This document shows, in pieces, positions 16,463 through 25,890 of a DNA stretch of 45,735 nt. Each line of letters begins with the position of its first letter. The stretch's first letter is position 1. The notes beneath the pieces were generated by a model. The model made no database searches. It was not told the DNA's origin and worked only from the letters and a program-made list of their open reading frames with translations. The translations under genes and the position numbers were made by a program. The stretch lies in contig REES01000064.1 of the NCBI GenBank assembly GCA_007694935.1, forward strand, positions 1 through 45,735, written 5' to 3'. The stretch comes from Rhodospirillales bacterium. GTDB taxonomy: Bacteria > Pseudomonadota > Alphaproteobacteria > Rhodospirillales > Defluviicoccaceae.

Positions 16463-16712
16463 CCGGCGCGGCGCGCGGCGGCCGTTTTTCGCATTGCATC
16501 AAAGCGCGGCAGGGCGGCTGTTCACGGTCCTGGCACCTATATCTGCAAGGGTCTTGTGGTCCGTGCATCGCCGGAGCAGTCTGTCGGGAAAATGGTCCGG
16601 TCCGGGAACCCGTTGCGAAAGGCCGCGTTCCACCCGGTCAGGCCGCCATCAACAGGCCGCTCCCGTTGCAACACGGCCCTACGTTCGTCGAGACCGTCGC
16701 AGGAGCCTTACC

Positions 16713-17678
16713 ATGAATAACACGGCACGAAAGGTCGGAGCGGTGGCGATGGCAAGTCGCACCGGATTGATACTGATGGCGCTGATGCTGGCCGTTTCGG
16801 CGATCGCCACGACGCGGGCATTCGCCAACGACGTCATCGGCGAAATGCGGGTGATCACCGCCAAGCACGAGGATACCCTGCTGGAGCTGGCGCGGGAGCA
16901 CGGCCTCGGTTTCGTCGAGATGGTGGCGGCCAATCCCGGCGTGGATCCCTGGGTCCCCGGCGCGGGCAAGCGGCTGCGGCTGCCGAAGCTGCATGTCCTC
17001 CCCGATGCGCCGCGCAGGGGGGTGGTCGTTAATCTGGCCGAACTGCGGCTGTACTACTTTCCGCCGGGCGGCGGCCGGGTTCAGACGTTCCCAATGGGGA
17101 TCGGCCGCGACGATTTCATCACGCCGAAAGGGGCCACGACGGTGGTGCGCAAGCAGAAGCACCCGACCTGGTACCCGACCGCCAACACCCGGCGCGACCG
17201 CCCTGAGCTCCCCGCCGTGGTGCCCCCGGGGCCGGACAATCCGCTCGGCGACTACGCGCTGTATCTCGGCTGGCCCGCGTACCTGATTCACGGCACCAAC
17301 ATGCCTTACGGCGTGGGGCGACGGGTCAGCCGCGGCTGCATCCGCATGTATCCCGAAGACATCGAATACCTGTTCGGCCGGGTGCCGGTGGGCACGCCGG
17401 TGATGGTGGTCTCCCAACCGGTGAAGCTGGGGCGCCGGGATGGCGAGCTCTACATGCAGGTGCACCCATCGGCCCGGCAGGTCGACCAGATCGAGGAACG
17501 GGGCTACGCCGACCCGGAACCGGTGCCGGAGGAAGCGGATCCGGACCGGATCCTGATCGCCGCCGCGGATGACGTCTGGCGGCTGGACTGGACCGCCATC
17601 AACCGCGCGTTGCAGGCCCGCAACGGCGTGGCAGTGCGCATCACCCGTGATCCCGACACGTTCGGCCAGCGGTTCTGA
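16713..17678 (+). CDS. Secreted L,D-transpeptidase (YkuD domain)
   Basis: 321 residues from the ATG at 16713, preceded by AGGAG. The signal peptide ends near ATTRAFA-ND. Residues about 48-95 look like a LysM-type module (VITAKHEDTLLELAREHGL, ANPGVDPWVPGAGK). The YkuD catalytic block has H193 (HGTNMPYGVG) and SRGC with nucleophile C209. It should form 3-3 crosslinks or attach proteins to peptidoglycan in the periplasm. An extra tail of about 60 residues (from DQIEERGYADPEP) follows the domain. The 250-base upstream gap (16463-16712) shows no gene. It faces the T6SS cluster tail-to-tail; no direct link to secretion is shown. Confidence 0.88.
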   Translation: MNNTARKVGAVAMASRTGLILMALMLAVSAIATTRAFANDVIGEMRVITAKHEDTLLELAREHGLGFVEMVAANPGVDPWVPGAGKRLRLPKLHVLPDAPRRGVVVNLAELRLYYFPPGGGRVQTFPMGIGRDDFITPKGATTVVRKQKHPTWYPTANTRRDRPELPAVVPPGPDNPLGDYALYLGWPAYLIHGTNMPYGVGRRVSRGCIRMYPEDIEYLFGRVPVGTPVMVVSQPVKLGRRDGELYMQVHPSARQVDQIEERGYADPEPVPEEADPDRILIAAADDVWRLDWTAINRALQARNGVAVRITRDPDTFGQRF

Positions 17679-17692
17679 GCCAGGCGTCGGCA

Positions 17693-17718
17693 CCGGCCGG
17701 GCTCACCGGCTCGGCCGG
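17693..17718. terminator. Bidirectional hairpin between convergent genes
   Basis: CCGGCCG (17693-17699) pairs perfectly with CGGCCGG (17712-17718) in the 45-base gap between the transpeptidase and the last T6SS-cluster gene. There is no T-run. Its placement between converging genes suggests a shared terminator. Confidence 0.4.
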
Positions 17719-17723
17719 ACGGG

Positions 17724-18440
17724 TCAGGAGCTCAGCAACCGTTGGTACCAGGGCTCCCGGACCGGCTTGCTCGGCTTCTCACCTTCCGCCGGCGGGCCGG
17801 CAGCCCGGTCGCCGACGAAGGTGGTGCGCCGGACGGCCTTCCCGGCCCCGTCGTACTCGACCATCACGCCGTCGCGCAGGCCGCTGCGATAAGGGGTGCG
17901 TGTACGCAGCCCGCCATCAGCGTCGTAATCCAGGGTGTCGCCCTCGAGCTTGTCGTCCCGGTATTCCATCTTCCGAAGGATGCTGCCGTCGGGCCGGTAT
18001 ACCGTGGTCGTGCCGTGCCTGCGGCCGCGGCGGTACTCGGCCACCATCGCCAGGCCGCCGCGTTCGTCATAGCTGGTGACCTCGCCGTCCAGCAGCCCCT
18101 CACGATAGGTCGCGTCCAGCAAAGGCAGCCCCGCGCGATACAGCTTGGCCGGCCCCTCCAGCACGCCGTCCCGGTAGGTGAGCTCGGCCAGAGGCCGACC
18201 TTCCTCGTCGTAATCCACCAGACGGCCATCCCGCCGGCCGGACCGAAATGGTATCTCGGTGACAACGGCCCCATCAGGCCCATAGCGCACCACGGTCCCG
18301 TCCAGGCGTCCGTCCCTGTACGTGCTCCGTTCCACCGGCTTGCCGTCGCTATCCCGCCTGAGCAGCGTGCCGTCCTGCGGTGGAGGGGCGTCACCCTGGT
18401 CCGGCGGGCCGCCCGTCTCATTCAAACCTGCCTCGGCCAT
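17724..18440 (-). CDS. YwqK-like MORN-repeat protein coupled to vgrG
   Basis: 238 residues, no signal peptide. From residue 24 on, the protein is a run of seven to eight repeats of 23-24 residues of the form Y-x-DG-x(8)-YRDG-x-L-DG. This is the MORN-variant pattern of the protein family labelled 'YwqK antitoxin'. The ATG overlaps the vgrG stop by one base (TGATG), so it is made with VgrG. It is the last gene of the tssB-to-vgrG operon. Possible roles are an adaptor or chaperone loading a cargo onto VgrG, an immunity protein, or a cargo itself. None can be chosen from the sequence, and no toxin gene lies beside it. Confidence 0.75.
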   Translation of the reverse strand: MAEAGLNETGGPPDQGDAPPPQDGTLLRRDSDGKPVERSTYRDGRLDGTVVRYGPDGAVVTEIPFRSGRRDGRLVDYDEEGRPLAELTYRDGVLEGPAKLYRAGLPLLDATYREGLLDGEVTSYDERGGLAMVAEYRRGRRHGTTTVYRPDGSILRKMEYRDDKLEGDTLDYDADGGLRTRTPYRSGLRDGVMVEYDGAGKAVRRTTFVGDRAAGPPAEGEKPSKPVREPWYQRLLSS

Positions 18441-20323
18441 CAGTTGATCTTCACCATGCCCCCCTGGATGGTCACCATGCCGCCCTTCAGTTCGGCCGCG
18501 GCACTGGCGACCATTTGCAGCGAGGTCGCCGCGACCAGGTCCATGCCGAGGCCGGTGGTCATGGTGGTCTGAGCGCCGGCATTCACGGTGAGGGCGGCTC
18601 CGGCGGAGATGGTCACCGAACCACTGGCCCGGATCAGCAGGTTGCCGGTGACGATGAGGGAGCAGTTGCCGCCGACCTCGTGGGTGAACCCGGCGGCATT
18701 GGTGTGCTTCTCCTCGCCGGTAATGGTCAGGGTGCGCTGCCCCTGGACCGTGAGTTCCTCGTTCCCCTGGTCGACGGACACCGTCCGGTTGCCCTCCGAC
18801 ACGGTAAGGCTGTCGTCCTTCGTAACCGTGGTGGTGCGGTTCTCCTCCACCTCCGTGGTCAGGTCTTTCTGGGCATGCAGATAGACCTCCTCCTCCCCGG
18901 CTTTGTCCTCGAAGCGGAACTCGTTGTAGCCGTCCCCGCCGGTCGAACTCTCGCTCCTGATGGTGGTCTTGGTCTGCTCGTCCGGCAGGCCGTAGGGAAC
19001 TGGGTTGTCGCCGTTGTAGACGCAGCCGGTGACGATGGGGCGGTCGGGATCGCCGTCGAGGAAGCTCACCACCACCTCCTGGCCGATCCGCGGCAGCACG
19101 AAAGTCCCCCAGCTCTTGCCGGCCCAGCCATGGCTGACGCGGATCCAGCAGGAGCTGTTCTCATCGCCCTGGCCCTGCTGGTCCCAGTGGAACTGCACCT
19201 TGATCCGGCCGTACTGGTCGGTCCAGATCTCCTTGCCCGAAGGACCGACCACCCGTGCGGTCTGCGAGCCGCCGACGCGGGGGCGCGGCGCGGCGCGCGG
19301 CGGCGGCAAGGGTGCATCCGCTTCCTGGGCGATGAACGTGTTGGCGTATTCGTTCCGCCCGACGCGATGGCGGACCGTGCGCAGCACCAAGTCGCCGTCG
19401 GCGAACGGATGACCGGTCAGGGTGAACTTGTATCCGGGGGCGAAGCCGCGCACCGGGGAGGCACCGCTGATCAAGGTCCTGGCGGATCGCAGCGCATTCA
19501 GGCGCCGCTTGGCAACCGAATCCCCCTGGTCCTTCAGCGTATAGCCGCCAGGATAATCATAGACGGTGAAATCTCCATCACCATCGCTGACAGAGACCTT
19601 GAGCTCGGTCGCCGGCGTCTCGAAGTTGTAGTCGTCGGCCTGAAACCCATCGGGGACGACCTGCTTCTCCACCGACAGGTCATCGATCCGGCAATCCTCC
19701 AGCCAGTCGCGGGAGCCGGTCCTCGGCTTGAACGGGACGCTGGCCGCATTGGGACAGGGCTGGAGGGCACTGGCGTCGTCGACGAGCACCAGGGTGTGCG
19801 CATCCTCGGCATGCTCGAAGTAGTAGGCGATGCCGTCCTCCGCCATCAGGCGATGGACGAAATCATACGTCGTTTCCCGGTACTGGACGCAGTACTCCCG
19901 CTGTCCGTATTGAGCGGAGAGAGCGTTGCGGTAGTCCGAGAAGCCCAGTTCGTCGAACACGTCCTGCAAAATGTCCGGCACCGTCTTGTTCTGGAAAATG
20001 CGGTTGTCGGACGTGAGCCGCAGCAGCCACAGCCACGGGCGCAGCTCTGCGTGCCACGTTGCCCGGCCGCGGATCAGGCGGGTGACGAGGCCGTGAACGA
20101 CCCGCTGGTTGCCGTCGCCATCGAGCAGGGTGACGTGCGCCGCCTGGCCGACCACCGCTTCAGGGTCCAGGCCCTCCCCCGCAACGGCCATGGCGAGACG
20201 GAACAGGAACGGCCGGGACAGCTGCTCCTTCCCGTCCATCCCCTCCAGGATCAGCTGGTCCTTGCCGAGCGGGGTGGTGACGCCGAGCGAGGCCCGATCC
20301 TGGGTCAGGCTTCGGTCCGGCAT
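18440..20323 (-). CDS. vgrG: T6SS spike protein VgrG (TssI)
   Basis: 627 residues from ATG 20323, which overlaps the clpV stop (GTG codons at 20326 and 20329 are alternatives). The first two thirds are gp27-like, then a gp5-type OB fold (DQYGRIKVQFHWDQQG, RVSHGWAGKSWG, PRIGQEVVVSFLDGDPDRPIV). The rest is a repeating beta-helix (VGGNCSLIVTGNLLIRASGS) ending GGMVTIQGGMVKIN. The protein stops soon after the needle, so there is no fused effector domain. It trimerises on the Hcp tube and is capped by a PAAR-type tip; the DUF4280 protein at 38259-38648 is the only candidate tip in the window. Confidence 0.94.
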   Translation of the reverse strand: MPDRSLTQDRASLGVTTPLGKDQLILEGMDGKEQLSRPFLFRLAMAVAGEGLDPEAVVGQAAHVTLLDGDGNQRVVHGLVTRLIRGRATWHAELRPWLWLLRLTSDNRIFQNKTVPDILQDVFDELGFSDYRNALSAQYGQREYCVQYRETTYDFVHRLMAEDGIAYYFEHAEDAHTLVLVDDASALQPCPNAASVPFKPRTGSRDWLEDCRIDDLSVEKQVVPDGFQADDYNFETPATELKVSVSDGDGDFTVYDYPGGYTLKDQGDSVAKRRLNALRSARTLISGASPVRGFAPGYKFTLTGHPFADGDLVLRTVRHRVGRNEYANTFIAQEADAPLPPPRAAPRPRVGGSQTARVVGPSGKEIWTDQYGRIKVQFHWDQQGQGDENSSCWIRVSHGWAGKSWGTFVLPRIGQEVVVSFLDGDPDRPIVTGCVYNGDNPVPYGLPDEQTKTTIRSESSTGGDGYNEFRFEDKAGEEEVYLHAQKDLTTEVEENRTTTVTKDDSLTVSEGNRTVSVDQGNEELTVQGQRTLTITGEEKHTNAAGFTHEVGGNCSLIVTGNLLIRASGSVTISAGAALTVNAGAQTTMTTGLGMDLVAATSLQMVASAAAELKGGMVTIQGGMVKIN

Positions 20324-22965
20324 CACCACAACTCGTAGGCCAGAGAGCCGTCGCCGGCCAGGGCGATGTGGACGCCGGCAATGGTCTCGCCCTCCGTCAG
20401 GCGGTCGAGGATGTGCCCGGAAAGCTGCGGCAGCAGGGTGTGAGAGAGGATGGCATCGATGGTGCGGGCGCCGCTTTCGGTGGTTTCGGCCCGGGTTGCC
20501 AGCGCCCGCACCACCGCATCGTCGCAGGTGAGCTCGGCACGGTAGCTGGCGGCGAACCGCTCCCGGATACGCTGGAGCCTGAGCCGGACGATGGCATCGA
20601 TGTCCGCCGTCCGGAGCGGCCGGTACGGCACCACCACCAGGCGGCCAAGGAACGCCGCCGGGAAATGTCGCCGCAACGCCGGCCGGATCGCCTCCCGGGC
20701 GGTGTCCAGGTCCACGCCGGCGGCGGCGTCATGGAGCTCGGTCAGGCGCTCGGCGCCGACGTTGGAGGTGGCGAGGATCACCGTGTTGGTGAAATCCACC
20801 AGTTGACCTTCGCTATCCTCCAGGGTGCCCTTGTCGAACACCTGGTAGAACAGTTCGATGACATCCGGGTGCGCCTTCTCGATCTCGTCCAGCAACAAAA
20901 CCGAATAAGGGCGCCGGCGCACCGCTTCCGTCAGCACCCCGCCCTTGCCGTAACCGACATACCCCGGCGGTGCTCCCTTGAGGCCCGAGACGGTGTGGGC
21001 CTCCTGGTATTCGGACATGTTGACGGTGATCAGCGCCGACGTGCCGCCGAACAGCAACTCGGCCAGAGCGATCGCCGTCTCGGTCTTGCCGACGCCGCTG
21101 GGACCGGTGAGCAGGAACACGCCGGTGGGCTTTCCCGCCTCGTTGAGGTCTGCGTAGAATGTCTGGACCCGCCGGCAGATGGTATCCAGCGCTACGTCCT
21201 GGCCGATCACCCGTTCGGCCATGCGCTCCTTCAGGGTGCGGGCGGTGGTGACGGTATCGCTCAGCATCCGGCCCACCGGGATGCCGGTCCAGCCGGCCAC
21301 GACCTCCGCGATCACCCGGCTGTCCACCACCAGCGGGATCAGCGGCTCGTCCTGTTGCACCGCCGACAGCTCGAGCCTGAGCCGGGCCAGGTCCCCGCGC
21401 AGCGACTCGCCGGCAGCGGCGTCGGCCGAGGCCATGGCCGTCTCCACCCGGCGGATCCGCATCACCGTGTCCCGCTCCACCGACCAGCGGGCCTCCAGCC
21501 GGGCGCGATGCTCGTCCGCCCGATCCCGCTCCTCCGACAGCAACTCCATGCGGTCGCGATGATCGCTGCCGAGGTGCTGCTCCCGCTCCAGTTGGCTGAT
21601 CTCCACCGACAAGGCGTGGCAGCGGCCCTCCGCTTCCTGGAGGCCGGCCGGCTTGTCGGAGCCGGCGATGGCCACCCGGGCGCAGGCGGTATCCAGCACG
21701 CTGATCGCCTTGTCCGGAAGCTGTCGGCCCGAGATGTAGCGGTGGGACAGGCGCACCACCTCGCTCACGGCTTCATCGAGGATGCGAACGCCGTGGTGGG
21801 CTTCCAGCCTGGGCACCAGGCCGCGGACCATCAGGCCCGCCGTCGCCTCCGACGGTTCGGCCACCTTGATCACCTGGAAGCGCCGCGCCAGCGCCGGGTC
21901 CTTCTCGAAGTAGCGCTTGTATTCGCCCCAGGTTGTGGCGGCAATGGTGCGAAGAGTCCCGCGAGCCAGCGCCGGCTTGAGCAGATTGGCGGCGTCCCCC
22001 TGCCCCGCCTGGTTGCCCGCCCCGATCAGGGTATGGGCCTCGTCGATGAACAGGACGATCGGCTTCGATGCCGCCGAGACCTCTTCGATCACGCTGCGCA
22101 GCCGGTGCTCGAACTCGCCGCGGATGCCCGCCCCGGCCTGCAGCTGGCCGAGATCCAGGCTTCGCACCACGACACCGGCCAGTGCCGGCGGCACCCGGCC
22201 CTGGACCACCCGCTGGGCGAAGCCCTCCACGATGGCGGTCTTGCCGACACCGGCATCACCGGTGAGGATCGGGTTGTTCTGGCGCCGGCGCATCAGGACG
22301 TCGATCACCTGACGGATCTCGTCGTCCCGTCCGACGATCGGGTCGATGCGGTCGGCCCGCGCCTCCGCTGTCAGGTCCACCGTGTAGGCGTCCAGGGCCG
22401 GTGTCCGGGGGTCGGCACCGGAGGTGGTGGAACCGGGTTGCCGCGGCGCTGCGGCACCGGGCGCCGCCGCTTGCGGACGGGCCGCAGGCTCATCCTCGTG
22501 ACCGCCTCGCATGATTTCCGGCATGTCCTCGACCAGCCGAGCCCGCGGCACCGCGGCCAAGGCGGGGCAGGACGCCGTCACCAGGCCGTGAAACCGGTCA
22601 TCCTCCAGCACCGCCCTGAGGATCGCACCGGAGCGGATGGCTTGCTGCTGCAGGTCCAGGGAGGCCAGCGTCCAGGCGTGGATCAGCATATCCACCAGCA
22701 CCTTGGACAGTGTCGGCGTGCGGGTATTGCCGCGCTTGAAGCGGTCGATCGCGCGGCTGAGTTCCCGGCTGCAGGTTTCTGGCTCGATGCCGTAGGCACG
22801 GAGGGCACGGGCGAAATCGCCCTCCGGCAGGGCGCACAGTTCCAGCAGAAGGTGCTCGATCTCCACCGAGAACTGGGTCCGCCGCAGGCACTGGTCGGCG
22901 GCCTTTTCCGTTGCTCGGCGGCACAACGGGTTCAGCCGCGCCACCAGGGACTTGAGTTCCGGCAT
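20323..22965 (-). CDS. clpV: T6SS sheath-recycling ATPase ClpV (TssH)
   Basis: 880 residues from ATG 22965, 17 bases after the tssG stop; the frame's earlier ATG would overlap tssG. The N-terminal domain (1-150) is the ClpV type that recognises the TssC N-terminal helix. Two AAA+ modules follow: Walker A GDAGVGKT near 235 with FIDEAHTL near 305, and GPSGVGKT near 620 with LLLDEIEKAH near 687. A middle coiled-coil domain separates them (about 400-510). A Gln/Ala/Pro-rich linker lies at about 170-200. It unfolds contracted TssB/C sheath in the cytoplasm so the subunits can be reused. Confidence 0.95.
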   Translation of the reverse strand: MPELKSLVARLNPLCRRATEKAADQCLRRTQFSVEIEHLLLELCALPEGDFARALRAYGIEPETCSRELSRAIDRFKRGNTRTPTLSKVLVDMLIHAWTLASLDLQQQAIRSGAILRAVLEDDRFHGLVTASCPALAAVPRARLVEDMPEIMRGGHEDEPAARPQAAAPGAAAPRQPGSTTSGADPRTPALDAYTVDLTAEARADRIDPIVGRDDEIRQVIDVLMRRRQNNPILTGDAGVGKTAIVEGFAQRVVQGRVPPALAGVVVRSLDLGQLQAGAGIRGEFEHRLRSVIEEVSAASKPIVLFIDEAHTLIGAGNQAGQGDAANLLKPALARGTLRTIAATTWGEYKRYFEKDPALARRFQVIKVAEPSEATAGLMVRGLVPRLEAHHGVRILDEAVSEVVRLSHRYISGRQLPDKAISVLDTACARVAIAGSDKPAGLQEAEGRCHALSVEISQLEREQHLGSDHRDRMELLSEERDRADEHRARLEARWSVERDTVMRIRRVETAMASADAAAGESLRGDLARLRLELSAVQQDEPLIPLVVDSRVIAEVVAGWTGIPVGRMLSDTVTTARTLKERMAERVIGQDVALDTICRRVQTFYADLNEAGKPTGVFLLTGPSGVGKTETAIALAELLFGGTSALITVNMSEYQEAHTVSGLKGAPPGYVGYGKGGVLTEAVRRRPYSVLLLDEIEKAHPDVIELFYQVFDKGTLEDSEGQLVDFTNTVILATSNVGAERLTELHDAAAGVDLDTAREAIRPALRRHFPAAFLGRLVVVPYRPLRTADIDAIVRLRLQRIRERFAASYRAELTCDDAVVRALATRAETTESGARTIDAILSHTLLPQLSGHILDRLTEGETIAGVHIALAGDGSLAYELW

Positions 22966-22981
22966 CACCACTCCCCGGGGG

Positions 22982-24067
22982 TCAGGTCTCATACCGGACG
23001 GTGACCCGACCGTCGTCCCTGCGAGGTCCGGCACCCAGCCACGATGTCCAGCCGAGCCGGGTGTCGCCCCGCGACGACAGCCGGGCGGCCGGCACCTCCC
23101 GGCGTTTCAGGATGAGAGAGACGTCGTAGTCGAACCGGTCGCCGATGGCAAAGCGGATCAGTTCCCGGAAGGCGGCGACGGCGTTTCCGAGCGGTTGCGG
23201 CGGGCCGGCGGTAGCTGGCGCCGGGGCCGGCAGGAACGAGAGAAAGCGCGCGAGGGACATCGGCCCGAGCTCGAGGCGGATACCCGCCTCCTGGCTCCAC
23301 ACCCGCTTCCCGAGGACGGCGCCCCGGCCGAGGCCGGCGTTCCGGCCCGAGCCGTTGCTCCCCACGACCGTCCACTGATCTCGGGAGAGGGACAGCCAGC
23401 GGCCCTGCAACGGGATTCCCCGCACCGGAACGGCGAAGTGACTGGCCAGCAATCTTTCCAGGGCATGCAGACTGACCGGACGCGGATTCAGCAGCCCGGC
23501 GACATGCAACAGCGACCGATCGAGTCCGGCGAGACGATTGCGCACCGGGCGCGAGCGGGTGGTGCGCAGCCCATCGGTGCCGAGTCCCAGCAGCGCGAAC
23601 AGGTACAATGCGAATGCGCTGTTCTCCGGCGTCTCGGCCTGGAGCGCTGGCCGGTGGGCACGGCCGATCCGTGCCATCAACGCGACCAGGCGGTGATTGA
23701 AGATGTCGAGGAAATCCCGGGTGGCCGTATCCCCTCGCCGCGCCCGGGTGCGCGCCAGTTCGGTGATCGGTGTCGGCAGGGGACCGAAGGCACCGGCCAA
23801 CCCCAAGAAGTTGACCCGCATGGGGGCGGGATCGGAAGCGGATGAGCCGCGAGTGAGGTCGTCGATGTCGCTTGCCGGGAACACGGCGCTCAGACTGCTT
23901 GCGAACCGCACCGCTTCCCGGCGGCCGCGGCTGCCGGTACCGACCGGGACCGTGCCCGGTGCCGTCCGCTCCAGCAGCCGCACCGCCTGCAGGAACTCGA
24001 AGTGCTGCGGCCGGTGGAACAGAAGCTCGACTAAAGGACGATCGCCTCGCCAGCCAAAGGTGGCCAT
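22982..24067 (-). CDS. tssG: T6SS baseplate subunit TssG
   Basis: 361 residues from ATG 24067, starting inside the end of tssF (37-base overlap). Opening WRGDRPLVELLFHRPQHFEFLQAVRLLER and the segment VNFLGLAGAFGPLPTPITEL, followed by DFLDIFNHRLVALMARIGRAHRPAL, are the TssG (ImpH/VasB) signature. It forms the TssF2-G wedge of the baseplate with TssE and TssK. Longer frame extensions upstream lie within tssF and are not used. Confidence 0.93.
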   Translation of the reverse strand: MATFGWRGDRPLVELLFHRPQHFEFLQAVRLLERTAPGTVPVGTGSRGRREAVRFASSLSAVFPASDIDDLTRGSSASDPAPMRVNFLGLAGAFGPLPTPITELARTRARRGDTATRDFLDIFNHRLVALMARIGRAHRPALQAETPENSAFALYLFALLGLGTDGLRTTRSRPVRNRLAGLDRSLLHVAGLLNPRPVSLHALERLLASHFAVPVRGIPLQGRWLSLSRDQWTVVGSNGSGRNAGLGRGAVLGKRVWSQEAGIRLELGPMSLARFLSFLPAPAPATAGPPQPLGNAVAAFRELIRFAIGDRFDYDVSLILKRREVPAARLSSRGDTRLGWTSWLGAGPRRDDGRVTVRYET

Positions 24068-25890
24068 GTCTTCCAGATCCCATCCCGCTGCCGGCTGCCG
24101 ACGACGAGTTGCGTGAAGGTGTTGACGCCCGCATAGAGGCCGAAAAAGCGGTTGAGCACGGCGGACAACAGAAAGGCGCTGGCGCCGACGTAAAGGCTTT
24201 CGTCCACATCCAGCCGGATCTCGATCCCGCGGCAGAAGCTGCGCCACGCATCCTCGCCCACATGTCGGACTACCCGCCGGGTTGCCAGGCCGGTCAGGCC
24301 CTTGATCTGGTTGGCGGAGGCGGCGGACGTCGGGCCGGCGTAAAGCCGCAGGACCTCCTGCAAGGCGGCGAGGCTGTCCGGCCCACCCTCCAGGGACAGA
24401 TGGTTGAGCGACAGGTGCGAGACCAGCCGCCACAAGGTGTCGCCGGCGAGCGCCGGCGCGTGCTGCAGGGTCGGCTTGGTGAGGCACGCGGCCCAGCGGA
24501 TCGGCGCGTCGAGCTCGATGGCGAGGTCGGTGCCGGCGGGAAGCTGATCGGCAAGCCCCCGGTTGGTACACAGGGTCTGGGCGAACACCACCTGCGTCGG
24601 CGGTCGCGATGGCTGGAAATCCAGGTCCACGAACGAGAGATGGATGTCCGTGCCGGTCTGGTCAGGCCGACAGGTCGGCGTCCGGCGGGCCAGCCAGTAC
24701 GCGGTCTGGCCGCGTTCCGCATCATCGTGGGTGAACGAGAAGAACGGCCGGATCAGCCGGCTGTCATCCTCGAACCGGGAAGTCGCGCTGACCCGTGCGA
24801 CGGAATGGATCTCGGTGGACCGCTCCCATCGGCTGTCGGGCTGCAGGCGGTACTCGACCCGGGTGTGGTCGAGGCGGATCGGCTCGGTCGTCTTGGGGAA
24901 CAGGTTGACGATGGGCGTGCAGTTGAGTCGGAACGTCTCCGCGCCCACGGCCAGCCGGCGCCGCGGCGCTTCGGCGAGGAGGAACAACACCTCGGCCACG
25001 CGCCCCGTGCCAAGGCCGCCGCGGCCGGCCAAGTCCCCCAGGTGCAGGTCGAAGAACAGGTATTTGTCCGGAAACGTGAAGTATTCCTGGAGGAGGCGGT
25101 AGCCCTGATGGGCATGCTCCGGGTGGGGCAGTACCGCCTCGTCGGCACCGAAGCCGACCGGTCGGATGCAGTCGGGCGGCAGCAGGGCCGGCTCGGGCAC
25201 GGCGGCCGTCCCGTCCCCGGCCGGACTGGACGGGTCGCCGCGGAGGACGGCGACGGCCGTCAGCTGGTTGAACAAGAGCTCGTACACGCTGGCGGTGATG
25301 GTCATCGCCCCATGCAGGAAGAACCGCAGGACCGCCGGGTGGAACTCCGCGAAGGTGCGGCGCCCGAGACAGGCGAGCCTGAGGCGCAGCACCGAGGCGG
25401 CATCAAGGCCGCTGACGGTATCCAGGGCCGGGATGTCGGCGGGATGGATCAGGTCCGCCCCCACCACCTCAACCGGCCACAAGGTGACCGGGTAGGCGGT
25501 GCGGAAGCGGCAGGTGGTGCCATCCGTGGCGGTGGCGAACAGCGGCGTGGCCGCAGCGATCGTGAAACCGGGCAGGGCTCGGCTCTGCTGCGGATCGGGC
25601 TCGAAGCGGGCGATCGCCATGGACGGGATCGGTGCACCCAGATGGGGGTAGAGCACGCCCAGCAGTGCTTCGGGAATCCGCGGGAACTGGGCGTCCAGCT
25701 CCCGCTGCAAGCGAGCGGTGAGGAACGCGAACGACTCGATCAGCCGTTCCACGTGGGGATCCGCGGAGCCATCCTCGCCCAACTCGAGCGCTCCTGCCAC
25801 CCGCGGATACCGACTGGCAAACGCGGAACCCATGGTGCGGAGGTATTCGAGTTCCTGGAGATAGGCGGTGAGGTCGTCGGCGTCGGTCAT
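24031..25890 (-). CDS. tssF: T6SS baseplate subunit TssF
   Basis: 619 residues, usual length. The start, LQELEYLRTMGSAFASRYPRVAGAL, and the segment DPHVERLIESFAFLTARLQRELDAQFPRIPEALLGVLYPHL are typical of TssF (ImpG/VasA). GYRLLQEYFTFPDKYLFFDL marks the middle domain. Two copies clamp one TssG in each wedge. Its ATG overlaps the tssE stop (ATGA) and its 3' end overlaps tssG, so the three baseplate genes are coupled. Confidence 0.95.
   Translation of the reverse strand: MTDADDLTAYLQELEYLRTMGSAFASRYPRVAGALELGEDGSADPHVERLIESFAFLTARLQRELDAQFPRIPEALLGVLYPHLGAPIPSMAIARFEPDPQQSRALPGFTIAAATPLFATATDGTTCRFRTAYPVTLWPVEVVGADLIHPADIPALDTVSGLDAASVLRLRLACLGRRTFAEFHPAVLRFFLHGAMTITASVYELLFNQLTAVAVLRGDPSSPAGDGTAAVPEPALLPPDCIRPVGFGADEAVLPHPEHAHQGYRLLQEYFTFPDKYLFFDLHLGDLAGRGGLGTGRVAEVLFLLAEAPRRRLAVGAETFRLNCTPIVNLFPKTTEPIRLDHTRVEYRLQPDSRWERSTEIHSVARVSATSRFEDDSRLIRPFFSFTHDDAERGQTAYWLARRTPTCRPDQTGTDIHLSFVDLDFQPSRPPTQVVFAQTLCTNRGLADQLPAGTDLAIELDAPIRWAACLTKPTLQHAPALAGDTLWRLVSHLSLNHLSLEGGPDSLAALQEVLRLYAGPTSAASANQIKGLTGLATRRVVRHVGEDAWRSFCRGIEIRLDVDESLYVGASAFLLSAVLNRFFGLYAGVNTFTQLVVGSRQRDGIWKTWPPLAGEAIVL

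Noticed and set aside
18380-20338. A 652-codon open frame on the plus strand
   Set aside because: It lies antisense to vgrG, whose protein domains are unmistakable; the plus-strand translation resembles no family.
20368-23004. An 878-codon open frame on the plus strand
   Set aside because: Antisense to clpV, with composition typical of shadow frames.
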